NCBI GenBank assembly: GCA_028279085.1
Contig: JANQSX010000162.1
Location: 1 to 11,684 of the forward strand
Length of the DNA stretch: 11,684 nt
Source: Bdellovibrionales bacterium
Lineage (GTDB): Bacteria > Bdellovibrionota > Bdellovibrionia > Bdellovibrionales > UBA1609
Direction: 5' to 3'
This document shows, piece by piece, positions 1 to 7,176 of the stretch. Position 1 is the first letter of the stretch; the number at the start of each line of letters is the position of its first letter. Both the position numbers and the translations under genes were made by a program. Below the pieces are notes generated by a model. It saw only the letters and a list, made by a program, of their open reading frames with translations, ran no database searches and was not told the origin of the DNA.

Positions 1-13
1 CCCTTTATCAATC

Positions 14-34
14 CTGTTTATTAAATATAAACAG
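14..34. repeat. AT-rich inverted repeat downstream of aroC
   Basis: A perfect 7-bp inverted repeat (CTGTTTA at 14-20, TAAACAG at 28-34) with a 7-nt loop lies 14 bp beyond the aroC stop. It could form a weak hairpin at the 3' end of the aro transcript. No T-run follows it on the minus strand, so it is not a convincing intrinsic terminator. The rest of bases 1-48 shows nothing else. Confidence 0.35.
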
Positions 35-48
35 ACATCAAAGCTCTT

Positions 49-1074
49 TTATGAAAGACGATCCAACCGAGACCATAAAACATGATCCGCTATTACCAAC
101 CAAGCCATAGCTTCCACCACGACAGCAGCACGAGGAACGATACAAGGATCATGTCTTCCTTTTTTAGCAATATCCAAAACAGAGGAAGGAGGTTTGAATT
201 TTATATGAAAAATAATTTTTTCTCCGGTGGAAATACCACCACGAATTCCCCCATAAACCATAGAATTTTTTTTATTATGTAATTTACTTCCTTCTTGCTC
301 GTTTATATCTTTTTTACTGTTCTCACCCTCTTTTGAAGAAAGCGTATCTCCCAAAGACACTTCATAGCTTGCACCTATACTCATAAAAGCGGCTGCCATA
401 TCTGACTTTAATTTTTTGAAAACCGGCTGACCTAAACCACTTGGAGGATTATCAACGATTAACTTAATAGACCCACCGTAACTCAAACCTTCTTTTTTTT
501 TCTGAATTAAAAACTCTTCCACCTCTTCAGTCTGCTTTCCAAACCATTTTTGTTTAACGTCAAAAACAGCTTCTTCTCTTACAAAAGGACCGATTTGTGT
601 TGGAAAAGCTTCTATATTTAACTGATTATATAATGGCTTTAAAAACATTTCCGCCACAGCACCACCTAGAACGCGCCCCACAGTTTCCCTTCCAGAAGCC
701 CTTCCTCCCCCACGGTGATCAATATGCCTGAATTTTTTTTTCCACACATCATCCGCATGACCAGGTCGGGGATTATATTTAATAGATTCATAATCTTCCG
801 ACTTGAAATCCTTATTTTTTACTATCAAGGCCAAAGGAGTACCTAAAGTACGGTCTTCAAACACTCCACTGAGAAGTTTTACTTCATCCGGCTCTTTTCT
901 GGAGGACATCCAGGGAAATTTTCCTGGTTTTCTACGATCCATTTTCTTCTGAATAAGATCCCATGAAAAAAATACCCCGGCGGGGCAGCCCTCTATTAAA
1001 GCCCCCATAGCCGGACCATGGCTTTCTCCAAAAGTACTGACCTGAAAATGAGTTCCAAAAGTGTTTGCACCCAT
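49..1074 (-). CDS. aroC: Chorismate synthase
   Basis: This enzyme makes chorismate from 5-enolpyruvylshikimate 3-phosphate (EPSP) by FMN-dependent anti-1,4-elimination of phosphate, the last step of the cytoplasmic shikimate pathway. The family signatures appear in order: FGESHG at residues 15-20 (His19), DRRKPG at 46-51, RPGHAD at 103-108, the basic RGGGRASGRET block at 121-131, GGIRGGISTGE at 275-285 and GRHDPC at 306-311. At 341 residues it is near the short end of the usual 350-390, with a reduced C-terminus. Residues 245-270 form a hydrophilic, low-complexity stretch where other members carry a flavin-proximal loop. The ATG at 1074 starts directly at the conserved N-terminus. It has no Shine-Dalgarno sequence, but a promoter-like element lies just upstream. 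It is the last gene of the aro cluster, 42 bp after the fusion gene. Confidence 0.97.
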   Translation of the reverse strand: MGANTFGTHFQVSTFGESHGPAMGALIEGCPAGVFFSWDLIQKKMDRRKPGKFPWMSSRKEPDEVKLLSGVFEDRTLGTPLALIVKNKDFKSEDYESIKYNPRPGHADDVWKKKFRHIDHRGGGRASGRETVGRVLGGAVAEMFLKPLYNQLNIEAFPTQIGPFVREEAVFDVKQKWFGKQTEEVEEFLIQKKKEGLSYGGSIKLIVDNPPSGLGQPVFKKLKSDMAAAFMSIGASYEVSLGDTLSSKEGENSKKDINEQEGSKLHNKKNSMVYGGIRGGISTGEKIIFHIKFKPPSSVLDIAKKGRHDPCIVPRAAVVVEAMAWLVIADHVLWSRLDRLS

Positions 1075-1080
1075 ATCGGG

Positions 1081-1109
1081 ATTATAATGAACTAATGACT
1101 ATTTGACAC
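1081..1109 (-). promoter_or_regulatory. Candidate promoter for aroC (possibly leaderless)
   Basis: On the minus strand a consensus -10 TATAAT (1081-1086) follows a 17-nt spacer and a -35-like GTGTCA (1104-1109, 4 of 6 consensus bases). Six bases separate the -10 from the ATG at 1074, so transcription would begin at about the A of the start codon. No Shine-Dalgarno sequence is present, which fits a leaderless mRNA. In DNA this AT-rich, chance hexamers are common, so the call is tentative. Confidence 0.35.
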
Positions 1110-1116
1110 TGACTTT

Positions 1117-2985
1117 TTACAGAATAAAGAAATGAGAAAAATATTCCTGTTGCTTTTTAGCTTGATATTCAAACATTGTTTTTCCAGATAGATATTCCGC
1201 TCCTGTTAACAAAGCATACTCTAAACCAGGAGAGTCTTCTGTATAATTCAGATCTATAACCTGCCTAGGTCTCCAAGATAAAGGAGGAAACTGACAGTTA
1301 GACATACGGGCACGACCTAGTGCCCATATTACGGCATCAGGATATAATTTTTTTGGAGAACCGGAAGATAGAGTTTCTTTTAACTGAGTTTGTTCAACAG
1401 ATGATGCCGTTTTAATGTGTTTTTTTCCAGTACGAGCTGAATAAAAATCGGCAAAAGGAAATTGTTTTTCTAAAATATTCTTCATGCCCCCTCCCCCCCA
1501 AACAACTATACGTTTTGTTTTATCCAAAGACATTTTATGAACAAAACAACTTAAACCGTATTCATCTGTGTTACGCCCCAACCATTTCTGATTATTAAAG
1601 ATCATGGTGTTTACTGACTGAACGGATTGAGTAAGACTGTCTGTCTCATCACATATTTGAAAAGCTTTTCTCTTTAAGGGAGAGGTTACAGCAGCAAATA
1701 CCAAACCCATTTTTTGTAAAATGCGAAGATTTTTTTTTGTAAACTCCTTTTCATTCATCATCATTTTAGTAAACACTATCCCCTGCTTTGCAAAAAACTC
1801 TCTGTGAAAGGCCGGACTGGCAGAATGCATGATTGGATCTCCTAATACAGCGGCAAATAATATAGGCTGATTTTTAATTTGATGAGACTGAGAAATAAGA
1901 TGTTCATATAAAAAAGGCTGATCAGATACACCGGAAAGAGATTCCTTGATAAAATGCCACTTCATTTGAGGACCGAAAATTTGCCGATACCACCGCCACC
2001 TTCCTTTCCGAGACACAGGTAAAAAGGAGCGATTTTTTGGATCCTCCAAAAACCATAAATGTCCCTGCATCAATTCTGTAAAATTTTTCACGGGTACAGC
2101 TAATTTAAAATGATGAGCTTTATGTGATAGCAATTTTTTACAAACCTGATTAACACTTTCCCGTCTTCTCTTATGCACAGATAATACAGTAGGAGGACAA
2201 GGTGGTGTGCCTTTTTCCAAAGGCCAATCAAAAGAAAGAGAAGAAAGTTCTTTTTTTAAAAAACAGGATTTATTTAATTTACGAAAACTTAAAAGCTGTT
2301 TTTCCTTGGGAATTATATCTAATAAAATATTTAAATTATTATCATTTAATTCATCATCCCGTAATTCAAAAAAGCGCAAGCCCCATAAACCTCTTTTCTT
2401 TATAAAAGACGGCCATTTTTGCACATCACCTGGCAAAGTATTTTTATTTAAAGTAATAATAGCATTTAAATTAATATTTTTTATACTGAAAAAAAGTTTT
2501 TCTGTTGTATCAAATACAAAATCCTGCTCCGGTAATACAAAACTTTCTGTTTTTATTTGTTTATAATTTTTTTCTCTGTTTGAATATAAAGACATATATT
2601 CTTCATAAGGTCCTTTATTCTTTTTTAATGGAGGACGATTCAGAAAAACACGACCTTGACAGTCTGTTTCACGAATTAAGTGAATAATAGGACAAGGGAT
2701 AGGTTTAGACCACTTAAAACCCGCCCCAACAGCAATAAATACTATATTACTCTCATCTTTATATTGATAGATAAGTTTATCAAGAGTGTCTTTTTCAATA
2801 GAGCGAAAGGTTTTCTCACTTTTGAGAAATAGTTCATTGATGGATTCACCGGTGGTTTTTTCTATTTCCTTATCCAGATCAAAAAAATAGTTTTGTGGTT
2901 TAGTGGGTTGATTGAATATTCTCTCCAGTTTTTTAAGCCAGAAAGTTTTTCCCACCCCTCGGTGACCCACAATCAAATAAATCAC
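1117..2985 (-). CDS. aroK/aroD/aroE: Trifunctional shikimate kinase / type I 3-dehydroquinate dehydratase / shikimate dehydrogenase fusion
   Basis: One 622-residue cytoplasmic chain should convert 3-dehydroquinate to shikimate 3-phosphate in three steps. Residues 1-170 are shikimate kinase: Walker A GHRGVGKT (7-14), Asp36 and Asp38, Arg61, a GAG turn near 87-89 where GGG is usual, and lid RPPL (117-120). Residues about 172-362 are type I dehydroquinase. By alignment from memory with the Salmonella enzyme, the catalytic set is Glu207, Arg209, Arg235, His271, Schiff-base Lys294, Arg326 and Gln356. Residues about 374-622 are shikimate dehydrogenase: HSASP (387-391), Lys438, Asn459, Asp474 in NTDEYG, a GGGG nucleotide-binding turn (497-500), an NADP-type SART segment (516-519) and Gln608. 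The usual NVTxPxK motif reads AVTSPLK, with Ala for Asn. The order equals the C-terminal three domains of eukaryotic AROM and of the fungal repressor QutR. Retained catalytic residues argue for enzyme activity. The start is GTG with a good ribosome-binding site. It lies 35 bp after aroA. Confidence 0.93.
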   Translation of the reverse strand: MIYLIVGHRGVGKTFWLKKLERIFNQPTKPQNYFFDLDKEIEKTTGESINELFLKSEKTFRSIEKDTLDKLIYQYKDESNIVFIAVGAGFKWSKPIPCPIIHLIRETDCQGRVFLNRPPLKKNKGPYEEYMSLYSNREKNYKQIKTESFVLPEQDFVFDTTEKLFFSIKNINLNAIITLNKNTLPGDVQKWPSFIKKRGLWGLRFFELRDDELNDNNLNILLDIIPKEKQLLSFRKLNKSCFLKKELSSLSFDWPLEKGTPPCPPTVLSVHKRRRESVNQVCKKLLSHKAHHFKLAVPVKNFTELMQGHLWFLEDPKNRSFLPVSRKGRWRWYRQIFGPQMKWHFIKESLSGVSDQPFLYEHLISQSHQIKNQPILFAAVLGDPIMHSASPAFHREFFAKQGIVFTKMMMNEKEFTKKNLRILQKMGLVFAAVTSPLKRKAFQICDETDSLTQSVQSVNTMIFNNQKWLGRNTDEYGLSCFVHKMSLDKTKRIVVWGGGGMKNILEKQFPFADFYSARTGKKHIKTASSVEQTQLKETLSSGSPKKLYPDAVIWALGRARMSNCQFPPLSWRPRQVIDLNYTEDSPGLEYALLTGAEYLSGKTMFEYQAKKQQEYFSHFFIL

Positions 2986-2992
2986 AACTTTT

Positions 2993-2997
2993 TCCTC
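2993..2997 (-). promoter_or_regulatory. Shine-Dalgarno sequence of the aroK-D-E fusion
   Basis: GAGGA on the minus strand lies 7 nt before the GTG at 2985. It supports that start even though the codon is GTG. It is the clearest ribosome-binding site in the aro cluster. It suggests this gene is translated from a polycistronic message with aroA, rather than from its own leaderless transcript. Confidence 0.6.
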
Positions 2998-3020
2998 ATT
3001 GTTTTAAACAGATTCTCTCA

Positions 3021-4205
3021 TCACGGAGTAACATTAACAACAAACCAAAAACCAGGAAAGCTTTTATTAACAACAGAAGGGTTTAAAATTTGAAAGGACC
3101 ATCCCATTTTTTTTAAAACAGCCGCAGCCATAGCCATACGATGATCCTCCTCCGGATCAAAAGAAATAAAATCTTTTTTTGTAAACTCACCAGGGACTAC
3201 AGGCTTTCCTTCTATTATCAAACCATCTTTTAATATTTTTACTGTCCTTCCAATTAACCGAAGAAGTTTTGCCGTTTGTTCAATACGATTAGATTCTTTA
3301 TAAATCAATTGAGGAGCACCATACAAGTGGCTAGTACCTTTAGTGATAGCACAAAGAACAGATAAAACCGGAAATAAATCAGGACAGTCTTTTAAGTTAT
3401 AGTGAATTGGTTTTAACTGTTTTCCACCTATAATTTTTAAGCTGTTTTCACTATGAATAATCGAAAAACCCATTTGTTGTAAAATAGACGGAAATCTAAA
3501 ATCCGGTTGCAGGCTTTGTTCCCGCCAATCAATAAATACCACTTCCCCGCCGGCCACCACCATAGCAGCTAGAGAAAAAAGACAACTCATATCCTGTTCC
3601 GGTTGATATGTAAATTGAGTTATTTTCTGTCCGGCAGGGATACAATATTCCCTATCTTCCCCCATGATTTTCATACCTAATGAACGAAGAAAAGAAAGAG
3701 TCATTTGAAAATAAGAAGAGGAAACAGTGTTTCCCTCTATACTAACAAATAAATCCTGTTTTAGATTCCAACTGTTTAAAAAAACAGCCGAAGCAAATTG
3801 ACTGGAACAATGACTTGAAATTGTTAAAGCATCTCCTGAGATATGCCAACCTGAACTTTTCAAAATTAAACCGTCTTTTTGCCATTTTACTTCACAAGTT
3901 AGCTGGTTGAGAATAGTTTGTAATTCCTGCATTGGTCTTTGAAAAAGACGAGAAGTGCCTTTTAACATAAAACAACCGGAAAGACGTGAAGCCCGTAGAG
4001 CTAAAAAACGCAACACAGCCCCACCTTGCAAACCTTCTATCGGCACTTTCAGCCGAAGATTTTTTAATCCTTTCTTCATGGAAAGCACATCATCCCAATG
4101 ACTATCTCCAATAATCTGTAAATCAGGAAAATAGCTTTGAACAATCAAAGCCCGTAAAAGAAGAGACTTGGAAAAAGGACCTTTTCCTAGAAAATAAAAG
4201 GACAT
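3021..4205 (-). CDS. aroA: 3-phosphoshikimate 1-carboxyvinyltransferase (EPSP synthase)
   Basis: It transfers the enolpyruvyl group of PEP to shikimate 3-phosphate, giving EPSP, the substrate of AroC. Two-lobed EPSPS motifs are visible: SKSLLLRAL (12-20, with Lys13, Ser14 and Arg18 in the K22/S23/R27 positions of E. coli), QGGAVLRFL (60-68) in place of NAGTAMRPL, SSQFASA (134-140), CPDLFPV (274-280, Asp276), KESNRI (303-308, Glu304 and Arg307), DHRMAMAAA (354-362) and Lys381. At 394 residues it is shorter than the usual ~427 or more. The N-terminus is trimmed to just before the SKS motif and several loops are short. The NAGT loop is atypical (Ala for Thr97, Phe for Pro101), but the key substrate-binding residues remain. 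The ATG at 4205 lacks a Shine-Dalgarno sequence. A TAGTAT hexamer stands 6 nt upstream of it, with only a poor -35. The preceding repeat gene ends 43 bp upstream. Confidence 0.95.
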   Translation of the reverse strand: MSFYFLGKGPFSKSLLLRALIVQSYFPDLQIIGDSHWDDVLSMKKGLKNLRLKVPIEGLQGGAVLRFLALRASRLSGCFMLKGTSRLFQRPMQELQTILNQLTCEVKWQKDGLILKSSGWHISGDALTISSHCSSQFASAVFLNSWNLKQDLFVSIEGNTVSSSYFQMTLSFLRSLGMKIMGEDREYCIPAGQKITQFTYQPEQDMSCLFSLAAMVVAGGEVVFIDWREQSLQPDFRFPSILQQMGFSIIHSENSLKIIGGKQLKPIHYNLKDCPDLFPVLSVLCAITKGTSHLYGAPQLIYKESNRIEQTAKLLRLIGRTVKILKDGLIIEGKPVVPGEFTKKDFISFDPEEDHRMAMAAAVLKKMGWSFQILNPSVVNKSFPGFWFVVNVTP

Positions 4206-4248
4206 ATATGTATACTACTTAAAAAAATCATTCTTAGCGATTACCACA

Positions 4249-4914
4249 TTAGCGAATAAAATGATCTATGTAACCCAAATTTTGAAGCTGTTTTTCACTT
4301 AAAACAGCCAATTGAGCCAATTCCAGTTTTCCGGTTTGGCTATATGAAAATAACTCTAATTGCTCCGGTAGAAAATATTGAATTTTTTCACCAAAAGCCC
4401 GAATTTGCTCTGGAGAAAAATGCTCAGCTAATCTTCCAAAAGCAACAATTTGCTCAGATTCAAAAGCTTGAACCTGTTTCACTGTTAATTTTTTTATCTC
4501 CCCTTCCTTCCACATTCTTATTTGTTTTGGAGATATTAATGGAATATTTCCTGGGTAAATAGATCGTAAATTTATTCTAACTAATAAGGAAAAAATATTT
4601 GGATCACTATCTTGCATCTCTGTATTTTTAGAAATAATCTCATTAATCCGAGTTTTAAAAGCATAAACTTGCTCTAATAAAAGATATCGAAAAGGTAATA
4701 ATCTCATTTGTTCAGAATTGAAAAGTTTTATTTGCTCTTCCGTTAATTTCTGTACTTCTATAGCAGAAAGATTTTGAATAGTTTCCAAATCTAGTTCACG
4801 AAGTTCTTTAACGGTTAATTTATCAACCCCTGCAAAAGATCTTTTACAGGAAAAAGCCATATAAGGAATATAAAGACAAATTATCGAAAGAAAAATTAAA
4901 ACAATTTTTTTCAT
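4249..4914 (-). CDS. Secreted octapeptide-repeat protein, short paralogue
   Basis: I do not recognise a characterised family. The 221-residue product begins with a basic MKK, a hydrophobic stretch (residues 4-19) and AFS|C at 20-23. This is a plausible signal peptidase I site; the lipobox is non-canonical because Ala, not Leu, is at -3. The mature protein starts with eight-residue units carrying hydrophobic residues at positions 1 and 4 (about residues 30-85; examples IQNLSAIE, VQKLTEEQ). A non-repeat segment follows (about 86-130). A second, less regular array of about 11 seven- or eight-residue units runs to about 215 (VQAFESEQ, IQYFLPEQ, LAVLSEKQ). Its upstream neighbour at 5010-5897 is clearly a paralogue, with the same signal peptide ending, middle segment and ISPKQI junction. 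It sits between aroB and aroA but nothing links it to aromatic synthesis. Export to the periplasm or cell surface is inferred. Confidence 0.85.
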   Translation of the reverse strand: MKKIVLIFLSIICLYIPYMAFSCKRSFAGVDKLTVKELRELDLETIQNLSAIEVQKLTEEQIKLFNSEQMRLLPFRYLLLEQVYAFKTRINEIISKNTEMQDSDPNIFSLLVRINLRSIYPGNIPLISPKQIRMWKEGEIKKLTVKQVQAFESEQIVAFGRLAEHFSPEQIRAFGEKIQYFLPEQLELFSYSQTGKLELAQLAVLSEKQLQNLGYIDHFIR

Positions 4915-4921
4915 AGTTGCA

Positions 4922-4951
4922 GATATAATAGTAATTTATATTATTTTTCAA
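4922..4951 (-). promoter_or_regulatory. Candidate promoter for the short repeat gene
   Basis: On the minus strand a -35-like TTGAAA (4946-4951, 5 of 6) is followed by an 18-nt spacer and TATATC (4922-4927), 7 nt before the ATG at 4914. An alternative -10, TATTAT, overlaps it with a 15-nt spacer. There is no Shine-Dalgarno sequence before this ATG. The gene may therefore be transcribed on its own, decoupled from aroB, and could supply transcription to aroA downstream. Confidence 0.35.
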
Positions 4952-5009
4952 CCAAAAAATTTTACAAATACAATAATTACATTTTTTAAACGGACTTTAT
5001 TAAATGCGC

Positions 5010-5897
5010 CTATTGCCTAAAAGATTCAAATTGTTCAGGTGTAAGGATGTCAATTTGTTCAGGGAGAAGGGCTTGGACCTTCTCTGGTGTAAAAGCCCGA
5101 ATTTGCAAAAAGGTAAGCTCTTGAAGTTGTTCAGGGAGAAGGGCCTGAATCTGTGAAGGGAGAAAGGCTCTAATCCACCAAGGTCCAAGAGATGGAATTT
5201 GCTTAGGATTAAAAGCCCTAATCTGTGGAGGTCTAAAAGCTTGAATTTGTCGAGGATTAAAACCTCTTAATTGTTGAGGCAGAAAGGCTTGAATCTGCCA
5301 CAGCTCGAAAGCTTGAATTTGCAAAGTCCCAAAGTACTGAAATTGTTCAGGGAAAAAAGCTTGAATTTGTTCCGGAAGAAAAGCTTGAACCTGCGAAGGG
5401 AGAAGAGCTTGAATATGTAGAGATGTTAAAGCTTGAATTTGCTCAGGCAGAAGAGCTTGAATTTGTTTTTTTGTCAGTTTCTGTATATCACCACTGGACA
5501 ACAGTTTTATCTGTTTAGGAGATATAAGAGATATATTATCAGAAAAAATCTTTTCTATATGAGCACGAATTAATATAGAAAACATAAACACATTAGTATA
5601 TTGTAATTCCCTGTTTTTAGAAATAATTGCATTAATTTGCACATCATTAAGAAAAGACACTTGTAAAAAAGAAAGATGCTGAATAGGAAATACTGCAATT
5701 TGCCTACCATCAAAAACCTGAAGTTTTTTTTCTGTCAGTTTTGACACTTCTGTAGCAGGAAGGTTTTGAATGTCACTTGGAGGAAGCCTGCGAAGCTCTG
5801 TAAGAGTAAGCTTATCAAGCCCTATGAACGCTTCCTCACAGGAAAAAGCTTTATAACCACTAAAAAAACAAATAATAAATAAAACAATTCTTACCAT
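5010..5897 (-). CDS. Secreted octapeptide-repeat protein, long paralogue
   Basis: No characterised family is recognised. From the ATG at 5897 the product has 295 residues: a signal peptide MVRIVLFIICFFSGYKAFS followed by Cys, an N-terminal block of octads (about mature residues 27-82; examples LRRLPPSD, IQNLPATE), a non-repeat segment with the ISKN and ISPKQI signatures shared with its paralogue, then about 20 nearly unbroken octads to the C-terminus with consensus I-Q-A-(F/L)-x-P-E-Q. Pro-Glu-Gln followed by I-x-x-(F/L) resembles repeated helix starts, so a short-helix solenoid is possible (inference). A TTG at 5933 and an ATG at 5909 extend the frame. I chose 5897 because it places the signal peptide as in the paralogue; no start has a clear Shine-Dalgarno sequence. 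The gene starts about 150 bp after aroB ends. Function is unknown; adhesion or protein binding outside the cytoplasm is a guess. Confidence 0.85.
   Translation of the reverse strand: MVRIVLFIICFFSGYKAFSCEEAFIGLDKLTLTELRRLPPSDIQNLPATEVSKLTEKKLQVFDGRQIAVFPIQHLSFLQVSFLNDVQINAIISKNRELQYTNVFMFSILIRAHIEKIFSDNISLISPKQIKLLSSGDIQKLTKKQIQALLPEQIQALTSLHIQALLPSQVQAFLPEQIQAFFPEQFQYFGTLQIQAFELWQIQAFLPQQLRGFNPRQIQAFRPPQIRAFNPKQIPSLGPWWIRAFLPSQIQALLPEQLQELTFLQIRAFTPEKVQALLPEQIDILTPEQFESFRQ
5019..5510 (-). repeat. In-gene 24-bp tandem repeat encoding octapeptides
   Basis: About 20 consecutive, degenerate 24-bp units encode octapeptides of the form I-Q-A-(F/L)-x-P-E-Q. Clean units include IQALLPEQ, VQAFLPEQ, IQAFFPEQ and IQAFRPPQ; diverged ones include FQYFGTLQ and IPSLGPWW. 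The register holds throughout with no frame slip, which indicates selection on the protein. Such arrays can gain or lose units by slippage or recombination, and the paralogue has roughly half as many. Confidence 0.85.
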
Positions 5898-6045
5898 TTT
5901 ATCTGGCATACATTGTTTTACAAAAACAACCAATAAAAATATCAGTTTATGTAATAATTACACTGTTTTTGAAATGACTCAGAAATTTTTATGTCCTTTT
6001 TACAATGGTTATTTTATTTACACTCTTTATTAATCTCACATTATT

Positions 6046-7176
6046 TTATGAGGTCTGCCTTTTTACCTCCCGTATAATATCCTTCACAAATACATTTTCC
6101 AAAAAAACCTTTCCAGGGCTTTTAATAAAGACAAAATTAATGCTTTTCTCCCTCATTCTTTTTTTATCTTGCAAAAGCAATGTATATAATATCTGTGGCG
6201 GTATCTTTTTCAAATAAGAAAGCATTTTTTTTTGCGCTTTTGGCGGAAAAGGCAGTTCTTTTAAAAAAGAAGAAGATAATGTAAACCGCTTGTGACTCCA
6301 TTGAAGAGCAAACATCATACCGTAAATGACAGCTTCCCCGTGTGGAATCTTAAAATACAATTCCAAAGCATGACCTACAGTATGTCCAAAATTAAGAAGA
6401 CTTCGCACGTCTTTTTTATCGTAGGGATCTTGTTTTACTATCTTTAATTTTGAATAAATAACTTGTGGCAGGAAATACCATAAATCTTTATGAGTGAATA
6501 CCTCCTTTTTAGATACATCTCTATAAAAAGAACCCCCGGTAATTAAAGCCATCTTAATTAATTCCCCTCTAGCGGTTTTATTTTCTTTTTCAGGAAGAGA
6601 AAAAAGCAAGGGCTTTACAATAAAAACCGCTTTTGGAAAACAATAAGAACCTAATAAATTTTTAAAAGGCGGAACATTTAAAGCGGTTTTTCCTCCATGT
6701 GCGGAATCCATAGCGGACAGCCAGGTAGTAGGAATATGTATCAAAGGCCTACCCCTTTTATATATACCAGCTAAAAAGCCGGTGAAATCCCCTACACTTC
6801 CCCCTCCCAAACTAATAAAGGCGGAAATACTTTTATTTTTTGTTTTTTTTAAAATATTGCTTATGTGTTTCGGAAAATTATCTATACTTTTCAGCTTTTC
6901 CCCGGCAGGAGTAATATAGGTTGAGTAGCCTTTTAACCATAACTGCACTTCCGGAAATGATTGTAACTGCCGATCACAAATAACTAAAGGGGAAGTAATA
7001 GCATCACTTTTATTTCTTATCCGTTGAAACTCTTTATTGACAACAGTGCTTTCTTTTTCTTTATTAATAACACCTTTTAAAGGTAAAGTTTTTATGAGTT
7101 GATTATAAGAAGGTAAGCTTTTGCAAAAAAAAACTCTTCTTTTTTGCAAGTCTATTTTTATTTTTTCTCTTTTCAT
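6046..7176 (-). CDS. aroB: 3-dehydroquinate synthase
   Basis: It converts DAHP to 3-dehydroquinate, the NAD- and metal-dependent second step of the pathway, and feeds the dehydroquinase domain of the downstream fusion. The 376-residue length is typical or slightly long. Visible motifs are the nucleotide-binding GGGSVGD (124-130), HIPTTWLSAMDSAHGGKTALN (147-167), GELIK (204-208), NFGHTVGHALE (262-272) and PHGEAV (278-283). Glu205, His265 and His279 occupy the three metal-ligand positions of characterised enzymes. His160 replaces the Ile/Ser usual before GGKT. The ATG at 7176 has no clear Shine-Dalgarno sequence. It is the first gene of the aro cluster and diverges from the helicase gene. After it, two repeat genes intervene before aroA, so whether all six genes share one transcript is unproven. 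Confidence 0.96.
   Translation of the reverse strand: MKREKIKIDLQKRRVFFCKSLPSYNQLIKTLPLKGVINKEKESTVVNKEFQRIRNKSDAITSPLVICDRQLQSFPEVQLWLKGYSTYITPAGEKLKSIDNFPKHISNILKKTKNKSISAFISLGGGSVGDFTGFLAGIYKRGRPLIHIPTTWLSAMDSAHGGKTALNVPPFKNLLGSYCFPKAVFIVKPLLFSLPEKENKTARGELIKMALITGGSFYRDVSKKEVFTHKDLWYFLPQVIYSKLKIVKQDPYDKKDVRSLLNFGHTVGHALELYFKIPHGEAVIYGMMFALQWSHKRFTLSSSFLKELPFPPKAQKKMLSYLKKIPPQILYTLLLQDKKRMREKSINFVFIKSPGKVFLENVFVKDIIREVKRQTS

Noticed and set aside
2982..2999. Five-codon reading frame ATG AGG AAA AAG TTG TGA overlapping the GTG start of the fusion
   Set aside because: Its stop overlaps the GTG, which could suggest translational coupling, but the ATG shares the GAGGA ribosome-binding site and a five-codon frame is expected by chance.
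4846..4857. Lipoprotein signal (AFSC) in the repeat proteins
   Set aside because: The canonical lipobox wants Leu or a similar residue at -3. Here -3 is Ala and -2 is Phe, which fits signal peptidase I better. The Cys conserved in both paralogues keeps the question open.
5019..5510. Regularly spaced 24-bp repeats that might suggest a CRISPR array
   Set aside because: Units are contiguous with no spacers, are degenerate, and keep one reading frame encoding an octapeptide. They are coding repeats.
5898..5933. TTG start at 5933, or ATG at 5909, for the long repeat gene
   Set aside because: They add 12 or 4 residues before a signal peptide that aligns with the paralogue only from the ATG at 5897. 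No Shine-Dalgarno sequence supports them, though they cannot be excluded.
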